From G963556115 sp963678205 (GTDB lineage Bacteria > Planctomycetota > SZUA-567), in the NCBI GenBank assembly GCA_963678205.1, contig OY782760.1, positions 930,001-994,000 on the forward strand: a DNA stretch of 64,000 bases, written 5' to 3'. This document shows positions 27,501-35,666 of the stretch, piece after piece. Positions within the stretch are counted from its first letter, which is position 1. Each line of letters starts with the position of its first letter. Both the position numbers and the translations under genes were made by a program. The notes beneath the pieces are model-generated. The model ran no database searches and was not told the DNA's origin. It saw only the letters and a list, made by a program, of their open reading frames with translations.

Positions 27501-28452
27501 CCATTCTTATATCTTTTTGGTTTCTATCTGTAATATCTCGGTATAAGCCTATAAGCTTTTTTATCCCGGAAATATCATCAATAATACCATATGTGTCGAC
27601 TTCTAGCCAATGCTGATTATTGTTGGTATCATAAACTTGAAAGTTAAAATGAGTTACTGTGTCACTATTAATTGCTGCTGAAAAAATGGAGGTTAGTTCT
27701 TCAATTTTGTTAGGTGAAATACATTTGCTACAAAAATCAGAGAAATTTATGGGCTCAATAATACCATCTGGATTTTGTGGAAGTCCCAGTAGGTTTAAAG
27801 AATTTTCATCGAAATAAAATTTCATTTCTATTGTATCTAGCTCAAAAACACCGAAATTCATTGTGTTTAAAGCAAGCTTAAGTTTATTCGAATTTTTCCG
27901 TAATGTTAATTGGTGAAGTGAAATATCATTTCTAAGTTGGTGGTATTTAAGACCATTGCTACTTATCTGGGTAGTAAAGCTTATGAGTAAGCGGATCAGG
28001 CTTTCTAATCTTTTTTCTGGAATAACTGTAAGTTTGTCAAAGCTACTAGCTAGAGAATCTGCATTTATATTATTGTTCTCAGATAATTTTTTTATTTCAT
28101 TACTTGTAAGTTTGTGTGTTATAAACTTTGTTGCCTTTATAAAGCCAATATTTTTATTATTAATATTGATGGGTGCTATTAGTGCATTTACTCCACACCA
28201 GCAAGTAGTGATAATATAGTGATTAGTCTCAGACACTTTTTTTATAATGTCACGTTCAAATTGAGCGCAATTTGCAGTATAGTCATTTTCTAGATAATCC
28301 ATTAAAATGCATTTGTATTGAGATGTATCTGGGGCTATTTGTTTGCCCGTAGGATCAAGAATAGCAACGTTTATTCCAAATGTATTGGAAAACTCTGTCA
28401 ATGTGGTAACACAGTTTGGGAGGTTAATTATATCTGCAATATTTGTTGCCAT
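24583..28452 (-). CDS. Hybrid sensor histidine kinase: PocR-PAS-GAF-PAS-HisKA-HATPase-REC-REC-HPt
   Basis: 1289 residues with no transmembrane helix, so cytosolic. Residues ~5-165 resemble a PocR sensory domain (NVAILDPTGKQIAP, TTCWCGVNALIAPI). Then a PAS, a GAF (DIDNICFWLYD) and a second PAS with PAC. HisKA has SHEIRTPLN with His632. The HATPase domain has LSNALKFTNKGEV, DTGIGM and GGTGLGLAIS. The first receiver reads VLLNWDMPG: the phospho-acceptor position is Asn923, so it is probably a pseudo-receiver. The second receiver (LILMDVQMPIMDG) has Asp1063. A C-terminal HPt has AHTFKGIAG with His1233. This is a full phosphorelay in one protein. Cognate output and ligand are unknown. PocR domains often sense small hydrocarbon derivatives (family knowledge). 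Confidence 0.9.
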   Translation of the reverse strand: MATNIADIINLPNCVTTLTEFSNTFGINVAILDPTGKQIAPDTSQYKCILMDYLENDYTANCAQFERDIIKKVSETNHYIITTCWCGVNALIAPININNKNIGFIKATKFITHKLTSNEIKKLSENNNINADSLASSFDKLTVIPEKRLESLIRLLISFTTQISSNGLKYHQLRNDISLHQLTLRKNSNKLKLALNTMNFGVFELDTIEMKFYFDENSLNLLGLPQNPDGIIEPINFSDFCSKCISPNKIEELTSIFSAAINSDTVTHFNFQVYDTNNNQHWLEVDTYGIIDDISGIKKLIGLYRDITDRNQKDIRMAQQNRSLQSLTLSKEISSGDLVKGFNEIATNARNTLDIDNICFWLYDNSTDYLNGLEPLKNDNSCRRMALSSALEILTDKGNNSDLIIVEDINDDKNDVKLIDNIFKPFDIRSFLWTTLIVNREFRGIISFEMKDTTRNWYKDEGEYALSLAKLTVSAFETKDRIRAQEDLSESQKLAHISHFSWDVEKNIIHGSDEYYRIFEINPQTLTTLDSTLKVIHPEDKKASERVFSDKHIPQSLHLTDEFRLLMNDGRIKYINRKIRYIINSSGKLIRIIGIIQDITHAKEAEIKLVEARAQAESANKSKSDFLANMSHEIRTPLNIIIGMIDLALDTEMTSTQHNFLSKASNASKSLLGIINDILDFSKVEAGKLSIENIPFNVKEIAESVISTVSFALESTRFELILDLDTSIPKSIYGDPLRVNQVITNLLSNALKFTNKGEVILKISTIKHTREMVTLHFAVSDTGIGMNAEQQAKLFKSFNQADASITRKHGGTGLGLAISKQLINLMNGDIELTSEVGVGSTFSFELNFKINEEEDLNKYKVPDEIKGSTVLIVDDNKAFSNISSNQLRSFGLAADIALTGSKALSMIDSAYNQGKGYDIVLLNWDMPGVNGVETAEAIINKKYQNPPKIIMTIAHSSDQIINEIEQLGINNLLIKPISPLTLFNTIINSFYEKNKNTKSTFRKRREIPDFSGKKILLVEDNSMNQEIATALLKKTHASISVAYNGLEGVGMARSNDYDLILMDVQMPIMDGLSSTKAIRKFDTQTPIIAMTAHAISGDKEKSLGAGMNDHITKPISPNNLYTILSNYVLSAEDFIEFTSSAQSAIPEKEKTGNSIWGVGPQENENNPIKESKIEQPETKRIIDSKAAIELLDNDNELYLEVLSMFINDYSSSAEEIINFYNEGRFEDAHRIAHTFKGIAGNIGAPKLKEIATNLDLKFKSGVTNLDADINLFCNEIKETIKLIDELDLL

Positions 28453-28712
28453 ACTACGCCTTTATGTCTTGAGTGACTATCAAAGTGGTAAGTTAGTAAT
28501 AATACTGCACAATAATCATATGATAAATGGTATCATTGTTTATAAATCTGTCAAGTATTATTGCTTTTTTGTGAGGATGAATTTTGTTATAAAAATTTTG
28601 TATATATAGTGCATACGGAAATAGTTTTTATTATGTAAAATGTAGGCTATAAGTATTATTGATGATATCCTATAATTGTTTGTTCGTTGTTAGCTTGATT
28701 GTGAGAGTGCAA

Positions 28713-29323
28713 ATGAATACAAAGGAAAGAGTTCACATCATTGCGTGTGGGGTGTTGAGTCTAGGATATTGAAGAGATATGCAAGGAACTCGGGTTTGAC
28801 GTTTCTATTGAATTTTTTCCGGGAGGTTTGCATGAAACTCCACTCAAACTTCGTGAACGACTGTAAGAATCAATTGATATAGCAAGTATGAATGATGTTG
28901 CTGATATGATTGTTCTGGGATACGGTATATGCGGTAAGGGAACGGTAGGACTAAAAGCCTGAAATATTCTACTGGCAATTCCTAAAGTTCATGATTGTAT
29001 AGCATTATTTTTGGGTTCTGATAAAGAGTATAGGAAGCAATTTATTCCCTGTCCTGGAGCTTATTATGTCTCTGTAGGATGGGTTAATGAAAAGGTTACG
29101 CCACAGGAACTTTGTAAGACTTGTATGGTGTCTCCGGAAGAGAGGGTGTGAAGTTGAACAGAGCAGGTATTTGGAAACAATTAGCGGTAAGTTTTGCGGA
29201 GCGAAACTGGTTAAGATAGCGTGGAGGGATAAAATTTCTGATCTGAATGATGATGCGATATTTGTTGCTAAGGCATATACAGGTGAGTTAACCGGTATGC
29301 CGAGAATGCAGCATGTGGCGTAA
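28713..29323 (+). pseudogene. Decayed DUF1638-family gene
   Basis: From ATG 28713 the frame reads HIIACGVLSL, then a one-base G insertion (28764-28765) shifts it. In the shifted frame it continues DIEEICKELGFDVSIEFFPG, GGLHETPLKLRERL, a TAA at 28864, MNDVADMIVLGYGICGKG, a TGA at 28960, and HDCIALFLGSDKEYRKQF then PCPGAYYVSVGW. These are DUF1638 features; that family often lies beside corrinoid methyltransferase genes. Stops at 29149 follow. A second frame (ISGKFCGAKLVKIAWRDKIS, to 29323) may be its C-terminus after another shift or a different remnant. One frameshift and two in-frame stops make it non-functional. Confidence 0.8.
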
Positions 29324-29442
29324 GAAAGAAGGTATGGAGACATTTTTTTGCTTCTTATATTGCAGTTTTGGCTGGTTTGTTTTATAATATTTGAAAATTT
29401 AGAGAGTTGTATTGATTTAGTATAAATTTATAGGAGAAAGAG

Positions 29443-30648
29443 ATGGATAAGGGTAAGTTGATACTACTTTATTCTGGTGGACTTGATACCAGTGTTATCT
29501 GTAAGTGGTTGGCTGACAAAGGTTATGAAATCATTTGCTACGCGGCTGATGTTGGGCAGAGAGAGGACTGGGACGCGGTAAAAGAGAAGGCTATGGCTTC
29601 TGGTGCGAGCAAGATTATTGTAGACGATCTGCGCGCGAAGTTTGTTGAAGATTTTGTATATCCGGCTATACAGTTCAATGCAAAGTATGAAGGAAGATAT
29701 TATCTCGGTACTTCGCTGGCTCGTCCATGTATTGCTGAAGGTCTGGTACGTGTAGCTAAAGAAGAAGGCGCTACAACCTTTGCACATGGCGCTACTGGTA
29801 AGGGTAATGACCAGGTACGTTTTGAGCTTACAGTAGCTGCTCTTGCTCCTGATATGGATGTAATTGCGCCATGGAGAACTGAGGAATTTATGGAAGAGTT
29901 CAAGGGGCGTACAGAGCTTCTTGATTACGCTGCAAAGCATAATATTCCTGTAAAGGCCAGTAAATCCAAGCCTTGGAGTTCTGATGAGAATTCACTACAT
30001 ATATCATTTGAGGCAGGGGTGCTTGAAGATCCTGCGTATTGCCCTGATGTTGATATGTTTGAGCTGTCTGTTGATCCAAAGGATGCTCCGGATGCGGCTG
30101 AAATTATTGAGATAGAGTTTGAAAAGGGTATTGCGACAACACTTAATGGTAAGAAACTATGCCCTAAAGATATGCTTGATGAGTGTAACAAACTGGGTGG
30201 TAAACACGGTATTGGTCGAATAGATATGGTTGAGAGCCGTTTTGTTGGTATGAAGAGCCGTGGGGTATATGAGACTCCGGGAGGGGCGATACTTTATGAA
30301 GCGCATAGAGATCTTGAAGGTATCAGCATGGACCGTGACTTGATGCAGCTTAGGGATACACTAATGCCACGTTTTGCGCAGTTGATATATAATGGATTCT
30401 GGTTCTGCCGCGAGATGGACGGACTTATGGCATTTATGACAGAGAGCCAGAAGTTTGTAACTGGTAAGGTCAAGCTTGAGCTGTACAAGGGTAATACAAC
30501 AGTTATCGGCAGAGAATGCCCAGCATCATTATATGACGAAGCTGTGGCAAGTATGGAAGATGATGGTGGCGCCTACGACCAATCAGACGCAACCGGCTTC
30601 ATCAAACTAAAAGGCCTCCCACTAAGAGCCCATGCAAGAAGACTATAA
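29443..30648 (+). CDS. argG: Argininosuccinate synthase
   Basis: 401 residues. It joins citrulline and aspartate using ATP in arginine synthesis. Signatures: LLYSGGLDTSVICKWL (the PP-loop SGGLDTS), RYYLGTSLARPCIAEG, FAHGATGKGNDQVRFE, IPVKASKSKPWSSDENSLHI and IGRIDMVESRFVGMKSRG, then a 'GYETPGG'-like turn (GVYETPGGAIL). Normal length. AGGAGAAAGAG gives a strong ribosome site. argH is not adjacent. The last 100 bases are noticeably richer in C than the surrounding genes. Confidence 0.97.
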   Translation: MDKGKLILLYSGGLDTSVICKWLADKGYEIICYAADVGQREDWDAVKEKAMASGASKIIVDDLRAKFVEDFVYPAIQFNAKYEGRYYLGTSLARPCIAEGLVRVAKEEGATTFAHGATGKGNDQVRFELTVAALAPDMDVIAPWRTEEFMEEFKGRTELLDYAAKHNIPVKASKSKPWSSDENSLHISFEAGVLEDPAYCPDVDMFELSVDPKDAPDAAEIIEIEFEKGIATTLNGKKLCPKDMLDECNKLGGKHGIGRIDMVESRFVGMKSRGVYETPGGAILYEAHRDLEGISMDRDLMQLRDTLMPRFAQLIYNGFWFCREMDGLMAFMTESQKFVTGKVKLELYKGNTTVIGRECPASLYDEAVASMEDDGGAYDQSDATGFIKLKGLPLRAHARRL

Positions 30649-30716
30649 GCTAACGCAAATAAGCAATACATACGTTAGCAAATAGTTGCAACCTTTTGCA
30701 AATGATAAAATATACC

Positions 30717-30748
30717 AGAGCCTATCGCAAACCGATAGGCTCTATTTT
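30717..30748 (+). terminator. argG terminator
   Basis: Perfect 11-bp stem (AGAGCCTATCG with CGATAGGCTCT), CAAAC loop, then ATTTT. A second inverted repeat (GCTAACG at 30649-30655 with CGTTAGC at 30673-30679) lies immediately after the stop codon. Confidence 0.8.
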
Positions 30749-30780
30749 AAGTAGTAATTATATTATTAAAATATTTCTTA

Positions 30781-31080
30781 GCGTGCTTCTGCACGCCGTC
30801 CATGCTGGATATAGAGCCAATAGTAGAACGATTAGCAAACCGCAAGGCGATTTGAACGCTTAGTAATTATGTCTTCTGTTCCGTTCATTTGAGCGATCTA
30901 CGACTAAATTTTCGCCCTTGCTCGCCAGCTTGCAAGGATTCGATCGTGTTTTTTTGACGGGCAAAAAGTATGGTAGAAATTTGGTACGTACGTACCAATG
31001 GATGATAGTGTAGCGTGAGCGAGAAAACTACGGAAATGATTTTCTGAATTTTTTTTGGATATTTCGTGTGTTATAAAAAA
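30781..31080. other. Non-coding region rich in inverted repeats
   Basis: GC content is visibly higher than in other intergenic DNA here, and no ORF is supported. It contains a hairpin GCGTGC-TTCT-GCACGC (30781-30796). A nested structure near 30890-30955 (CGATC...GATCG around CCTTGC...GCAAGG) runs into TTTTTTT, resembling a terminator on the plus strand. A perfect 18-nt palindrome at 30981-30998 is listed separately. It could be a decayed mobile element or an RNA locus. Confidence 0.4.
30981..30998. repeat. Perfect 18-nt palindrome
   Basis: TTGGTACGTACGTACCAA is self-complementary over all 18 bases. It lies in non-coding DNA between argG and the KDG-kinase terminator; its form suits a dimeric DNA-binding protein site. 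Confidence 0.5.
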
Positions 31081-31112
31081 ATAATACCCGACTCGTAAGA
31101 GTCGGGTATTAT
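31081..31112 (-). terminator. Strong intrinsic terminator on the minus strand
   Basis: Perfect 14-bp stem (ATAATACCCGACTC / GAGTCGGGTATTAT) with a GTAA loop; on the minus strand the stem runs straight into TTTTTTAT. It lies 315 nt beyond the KDG-kinase stop, with structured sequence in between. Confidence 0.85.
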
Positions 31113-31231
31113 CAGGTTGTTGGTTTTTACTTTTGGTTATTATTGATGCAAAAACCTGTGTGTGTTTTTTGGGTTATATTTCTTTATTATTGTGTTTTGT
31201 TATATGTTTAATTACTTAATTTGCCTTGTAT

Positions 31232-31380
31232 TTAGCTCCTCGCAATGTCGGGTTTTGTTGATTGTTGGTGGTATAAGACAAAACCAAATTTGTATCTTGA
31301 GGAGCTAATTAAGGTCGAACGCTTCGCACGGGTAGTACCCGCTGGCAGCTGTTACTAAGTCGGTTATTGCTCCGAAGCGT
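31232..31380 (-). ncRNA. Candidate structured RNA / long 3' UTR after KDG kinase
   Basis: Two nested stem structures occupy the space between the kinase stop and its terminator. One: ACGCTTCG (31319-31326) with CGAAGCGT (31373-31380), enclosing CGGGT-AGT-ACCCG. Two: TTAGCTCCTC (31232-31241) with GAGGAGCTAA (31299-31308), enclosing GGTTTTGT (31251-31258) with ACAAAACC (31278-31285). All stems are perfect. The minus strand is assumed because the terminator at 31081 works in that direction. Function unknown; it could be a processed small RNA. Confidence 0.45.
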
Positions 31381-31426
31381 ATCTTTATAACATCTTAATA
31401 TAATTACGACACCTGCTACTATTATT

Positions 31427-32527
31427 TTAGCGATCTACTCTAGCTGAACCTCCGCCTACAAGTTTCTGTACTTCTGAGAGGCGAGCCATAGTTGTATCAC
31501 CAGGAGTAGTCATAGCTAGAGCACCGTGCGCACAACCGTAGTTGATAATATCTGCTGGTGCCATATCTTCAAGGAAGCCATATATGAGACCAGAAGCGAA
31601 TGAATCTCCACCGCCTACTCTGTCGTAAATTTCAAGATCAGGGAAGGTTTTTGCTTCGTGGAACTCATCGCCAGTGTATAGAATTGCCCCCCAGTCATTT
31701 ACTGTCGCTGTCTTTACTCCACGAAGTGTAGTTGCCACTGCTTGGAAGTTTGGATATGCAGCTACTGCAGTCTTAATCATCTTTTTGAAATTATTAGTAT
31801 CAAGTTTTGAGCAGTTGTGGTCTAGACCCTCAACTTCAAAACCTAGAGCCATTGTGAAGTCTTCTTCATTACCAATCATTACGTCGACATACTTGGCAAT
31901 TTCGCGGTTTATCTCTTTCGCTTTTTCTGGTCCGCCGTGCTTTTTCCAGAGTGATGCTCTGTAGTTGAGATCATAACTGGTAACAGTACCATGTTTCTTT
32001 GCTGCTTTTAGTGCTTCGATTGCTACTTCTGGTGTATGTTCACCTAGAGCTGCGAAGATACCTCCACAGTGGAACCATCTTGCACCTTCTTCACCAAAAA
32101 TCTTCTCCCAGTCAATGTCACCGGGCTTGAGCTGGCTTACTGCTGTGTGACCTCTATCCGAAACGCTTACTGCACCACGAACGCCAAAGCCTTTCTCAAC
32201 AAAGTTTAGACCGTTACGAGAATCAACACCAATACCGTCAAAATTCCGCCACAATAGGTGAGAGATATCAACGCCGCCCTGCAACATAAGATCTTCAACA
32301 AGTCTGCCGATACCATTGTCAACAAGTGCTGTAATTACTGCTGTACGCTTGCCAAAACATCTGCGTAGGCCACGAGCTACATTATACTCTCCTCCACCTT
32401 CCCAGGCCTTGAATTCTCTAGTAGTGTGGATTCGGCTTTCGCCCGGATCAAGACGTAGCATCACTTCACCAAGCGATACTTCGTCCCATTTGCATGAATT
32501 TGTACTCTTGACTTTTATTGTTGCCAT
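31427..32527 (-). CDS. kdgK: 2-keto-3-deoxygluconate kinase (PfkB family)
   Basis: 366 residues. A ribokinase/PfkB fold: N-terminal DEVSLGEVMLRLDPGESRI, a GGGEYNVARGLRRCFG substrate motif, and the C-terminal DRVGGGDSFASGLIYGF with the catalytic Asp. The opening 'GEVMLRLDP' and overall length fit bacterial KDG kinases, which phosphorylate 2-keto-3-deoxygluconate to KDPG. This agrees with the KduD-type dehydrogenase and IclR regulator nearby. Other PfkB sugar kinases remain possible. GGAGG precedes the ATG. Monocistronic on the minus strand. Confidence 0.85.
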   Translation of the reverse strand: MATIKVKSTNSCKWDEVSLGEVMLRLDPGESRIHTTREFKAWEGGGEYNVARGLRRCFGKRTAVITALVDNGIGRLVEDLMLQGGVDISHLLWRNFDGIGVDSRNGLNFVEKGFGVRGAVSVSDRGHTAVSQLKPGDIDWEKIFGEEGARWFHCGGIFAALGEHTPEVAIEALKAAKKHGTVTSYDLNYRASLWKKHGGPEKAKEINREIAKYVDVMIGNEEDFTMALGFEVEGLDHNCSKLDTNNFKKMIKTAVAAYPNFQAVATTLRGVKTATVNDWGAILYTGDEFHEAKTFPDLEIYDRVGGGDSFASGLIYGFLEDMAPADIINYGCAHGALAMTTPGDTTMARLSEVQKLVGGGSARVDR

Positions 32528-32803
32528 CTTCTCCTCCTGCGCTTTTTTTATTTTAAACTTTTTATTATTTTTGTGGTTTGTTCCGAATATTGAAACTTTA
32601 ATTCTTAATATTAAAACTATGTTAGTATTATGTACTCTAAATTACATTTTGTCAAATAATAAATATTAAAAATATTTGATAAATTTTATATTATGATAAG
32701 GAATATCTAATAGTTCTTTACATATTATTGAAATTGTTAATAATATTTTGATGTATTTTGTGAATTGTTTGTTTTGTAAAAAAAAAGACAGGTATGGTGA
32801 AAT

Positions 32804-34540
32804 ATGCCAAATTCGGCGTCAAAAAGGTATCAGATAGAGCTAGGCAAGCATGAAGATTTTGTCCAAAATAAGAAGGAAGAGTATAAGACTCTAATAATTG
32901 GGCATAGGAACCCAGATACGGATAGTGTAGCGGCGGCGGCAAGTTATGCTGAACTAAAGAGAAAGCAGGGGCTGAAGAATGTTACTGCAGGGTGTGCTGG
33001 GATTCCTCAGAAGAGAACGGATTTTCTTTTTAACAGATTTGGGGTTAAATTACCCAGAGTATACGCTGATATCAGCCCGAAGGTCGGTGATATTATGCAT
33101 AAGTATACTGAGCCAATCGAGGTTGGGGAGACTTTACTAAAGGCAACTAAATTATTGAGTATCAACCGAGAAGAAAGAATGCCAATTGTCGATAAAGGGA
33201 AAAAATTCGTTGGAATGATAAGTCTCTTTGATCTGGCTGACAGAATGTTTCAGACACGGGAGGATGATGATCCTGAGGGGATATTGGGGCGAACGGTAAA
33301 TACCAGCATTAATCTCGCTGCTAGAGCTCTTGATGCTAAGATTTTATCATCATCAAATGAAGATGAGATGGTCAATCTCTACTTATATATTGGTGCAATG
33401 AACATGTATCATCTTAGAACCCGTCTTATGGAAAGCAAGCATAATGATGCAGTACTTATTGTTGGAGATAGAGGCGAGATTCATAGCCTTGGTATTGAAC
33501 TGAATGTTAAATTGATGGTAATTACCGGTGGTTGCAATATAGATAAAGAGTTTGTAGATGAAGCGAAGAAGAAAGGGATCTCTATACTTCAGACTCCGCA
33601 TGATTCTGCGACAACTGTAAGAAGGCTTAAATTCAGCTCGCCTGTAGAGTTATCTATTGATAAAAATGCAGAAGTATTCAAGCCTGCGGAGAAGATACGA
33701 AGTATTCGTCATAGTGTGCTGTCTGCAAATCATAATGGTTTTCCTGTAGTTGGGGAAAATGGTGAATTTCTAGGTATGATTTATAAACGGGATTTACAGA
33801 ATAATCCTCCACTTAGACTGGTAATGGTAGATCATAATGAAATGGATCAGGCTGTAGAGGGGGCTGGGGAAATACCGGTTGTTGAGATTGTTGATCACCA
33901 TAGGCTGGCTATGAACCCAACAGATGTGCCTATAAGGGTAATCAATGATGTTATTGGTAGTACCTGTACTCTGATAGCAGAGCAGTATAGGCAATCAATG
34001 ATTGACCCCAGTAAGGAAATAGCAGGTATTATGCTGGGTGGCATCATTACCGATACGTTGCTTCTGCGCTCTCCAACGGCGACACAGAGAGATGCTCTAA
34101 TGGTTGAATGGCTGGCAGGAATTGCTGATTGTGATCCGGCTGAGCTTGAACAGGAGATATTGAATTCAGGGTCTCCTCTTGCGAATCTGACACCTGACCA
34201 GTTGGTAAATGCGGATCTTAAAATTTATGAAGAGCATGGCTTTAAATTTGGTATAGGGCAGATTGAAGAAGCTGGATTTGAAAACTTGAATACACATTTA
34301 GAAGCGTTATCTATAGCTTTAAAAGAAAATAGAAAAACCAAGCAATTGGACTTTATTGGTTTGATGGTGACCAATGTTGTGCGCTCTACCTCTGTAATGT
34401 TGATTTATGGTGATGAAGGGGTTGTCTCTCATCTAGCATTTGAAAATATATCTAATGGCTTGTTTGACCTTCCTGGAATTGTAAGTAGGAAGAAGCAATT
34501 GTTGCCAATAATGCTGAAGATTCTGGAAGAATTTGAGTAA
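32804..34540 (+). CDS. Manganese-dependent inorganic pyrophosphatase with CBS-DRTGG regulatory insert
   Basis: 578 residues, about 270 more than the plain family II enzyme. The DHH/DHHA2 catalytic parts are split: GHRNPDTDSVAAAASYAEL at residues ~32-50, then MVDHNEMDQAV and IVDHHRLAM after ~340, and a C-terminal DHHA2 domain ending with the R-K-K motif SRKKQLLP. The insert, residues ~85-330, holds two CBS halves ('MPIVDKGKKFVGMISL', 'FPVVGENGEFLGMIYK') around a DRTGG domain. This is the CBS-PPase class, whose activity is tuned by adenine nucleotides and diadenosine polyphosphates (family knowledge). It hydrolyses PPi in the cytosol. An extra N-terminal ~28 residues is unusual. Confidence 0.93.
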   Translation: MPNSASKRYQIELGKHEDFVQNKKEEYKTLIIGHRNPDTDSVAAAASYAELKRKQGLKNVTAGCAGIPQKRTDFLFNRFGVKLPRVYADISPKVGDIMHKYTEPIEVGETLLKATKLLSINREERMPIVDKGKKFVGMISLFDLADRMFQTREDDDPEGILGRTVNTSINLAARALDAKILSSSNEDEMVNLYLYIGAMNMYHLRTRLMESKHNDAVLIVGDRGEIHSLGIELNVKLMVITGGCNIDKEFVDEAKKKGISILQTPHDSATTVRRLKFSSPVELSIDKNAEVFKPAEKIRSIRHSVLSANHNGFPVVGENGEFLGMIYKRDLQNNPPLRLVMVDHNEMDQAVEGAGEIPVVEIVDHHRLAMNPTDVPIRVINDVIGSTCTLIAEQYRQSMIDPSKEIAGIMLGGIITDTLLLRSPTATQRDALMVEWLAGIADCDPAELEQEILNSGSPLANLTPDQLVNADLKIYEEHGFKFGIGQIEEAGFENLNTHLEALSIALKENRKTKQLDFIGLMVTNVVRSTSVMLIYGDEGVVSHLAFENISNGLFDLPGIVSRKKQLLPIMLKILEEFE

Positions 34541-34637
34541 ACCGGCGGATTTACGTTATTCTATATTATACCGCTATGTTTTAGAATCATCGCTTACGGT
34601 GAGATTGATCTTTCTTTATTGTTATGATATCTTATAG

Positions 34638-34653
34638 AGTATAGCGATATACT
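34638..34653. promoter_or_regulatory. Inverted repeat upstream of the IclR gene, distal
   Basis: AGTATA-GCGA-TATACT, a perfect 6-bp inverted repeat about 140 nt upstream of the IclR start. Related in sequence to the proximal repeat at 34724, so the pair may be operators. Confidence 0.4.
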
Positions 34654-34723
34654 TTGAATTTTCGGTTTGAGCATGGTTAGAAGTGGTGTGTAAAATAATA
34701 ATTTTTACTAAGGCTTGGAAATA

Positions 34724-34740
34724 ATAGTATCGTATACTAT
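34724..34740. promoter_or_regulatory. Inverted repeat upstream of the IclR gene, proximal
   Basis: ATAGTAT-CGT-ATACTAT, a perfect 7-bp inverted repeat 51 nt before the start codon. The position suits autorepression by the IclR protein; inferred from geometry only. Confidence 0.45.
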
Positions 34741-34791
34741 AGCGTGAAGTAAAGTTTGGTTTCTTTTGGTATCGTAGTGAAGGAGGTTATA

Positions 34792-35553
34792 TTGTCTAAT
34801 GTACAGTCAATCCAGAGGGCTTTTGATATTTTAGAAGTGCTGGCAACTGAAAGAGACGGGATGGGAGTTACCCAGCTCGGTGAGAGACTTGGTCTACATA
34901 AGAGTACGGTTCATAGGCTGCTAAATACTATGATGTCACTTGGTTATATTGATAAAAAACCTATTACAGGTGTATATTGCCTGGGGATGAAGTTTGTAGA
35001 GCTTGCCAGCCTGTATCTAGGAAGTGTTGAGTTGAAAGCAGAAGCAAATTATTACATGAGAGAATATCTTGATCGTGTTGGTTTGCCACTGCAGATGGCA
35101 ATACTCTCTGATGGTGAGGCTTTATTTATTGAGAAGGTTGAGCAGGCTAATTCTATAAGAATTTATGCCCAGATTGGTAGGCGAGTCCCTATTTACTGTT
35201 CAAGTCTGGGTAAAGCGCTTGTCTTTGACTATAGCGACGAAGAGATAGAAGAGTTATATAAAGGGAAGAAATTAGAGAAATATACTGAGAATACAATAAC
35301 ATCGGTAAAAGAATTGATAGCTGAGATTAATACTGCCAGAGAGCAGGGGTGGTCGTATAACAGAGGTGAATTTGAATCTGATGTGCAAGGGGTAGCGGCT
35401 CCAATTTATGACTATCGTGGGGTGATTATTGCTTCAATTGGTGCTCCGTTTAGGGAGGTTCAACTAGGGGACAGAAAACCTAGGGATATTGCTGAACATA
35501 TATGTGAGTTGGCAAAGACTGTCTCTATGAGAATGGGTTATAATTATAAGTAA
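34792..35553 (+). CDS. IclR-family transcriptional regulator
   Basis: 253 residues. N-terminal winged helix (VQSIQRAFDILEVLAT, GVTQLGERLGLHKSTVHRLL) and a GAF-like IclR effector domain (GKALVFDYSDEEIEELY, EQGWSYNRGEFESDVQGVAA, GVIIASIGAPF). Members such as KdgR control pectin/uronate catabolism, consistent with the KDG genes around it. The start is a TTG, chosen because AAGGAGG stands five bases upstream and the HTH begins right after; an ATG 12 codons earlier has no ribosome site. Two inverted repeats lie upstream. Followed on the same strand by the orphan ABC ATPase. Confidence 0.9.
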   Translation: MSNVQSIQRAFDILEVLATERDGMGVTQLGERLGLHKSTVHRLLNTMMSLGYIDKKPITGVYCLGMKFVELASLYLGSVELKAEANYYMREYLDRVGLPLQMAILSDGEALFIEKVEQANSIRIYAQIGRRVPIYCSSLGKALVFDYSDEEIEELYKGKKLEKYTENTITSVKELIAEINTAREQGWSYNRGEFESDVQGVAAPIYDYRGVIIASIGAPFREVQLGDRKPRDIAEHICELAKTVSMRMGYNYK

Positions 35554-35666
35554 TTGTAGTTGCGTTGCTGAATAAGACCTTATTGAATTCAGTTTTGTAT
35601 ATGTTTTATTGGTTAATAATTGATATTACTATGGTATGACTGGTAGTTGTGGATAAGAGAGATAAG

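Noticed and set aside
31319..31380. 16S rRNA fragment (GCTGCCAGCGGGTACTACCC resembles the 530-loop region)
   Set aside because: Similarity is short, and flanking sequence does not continue as rRNA; the hairpin structure explains it better.
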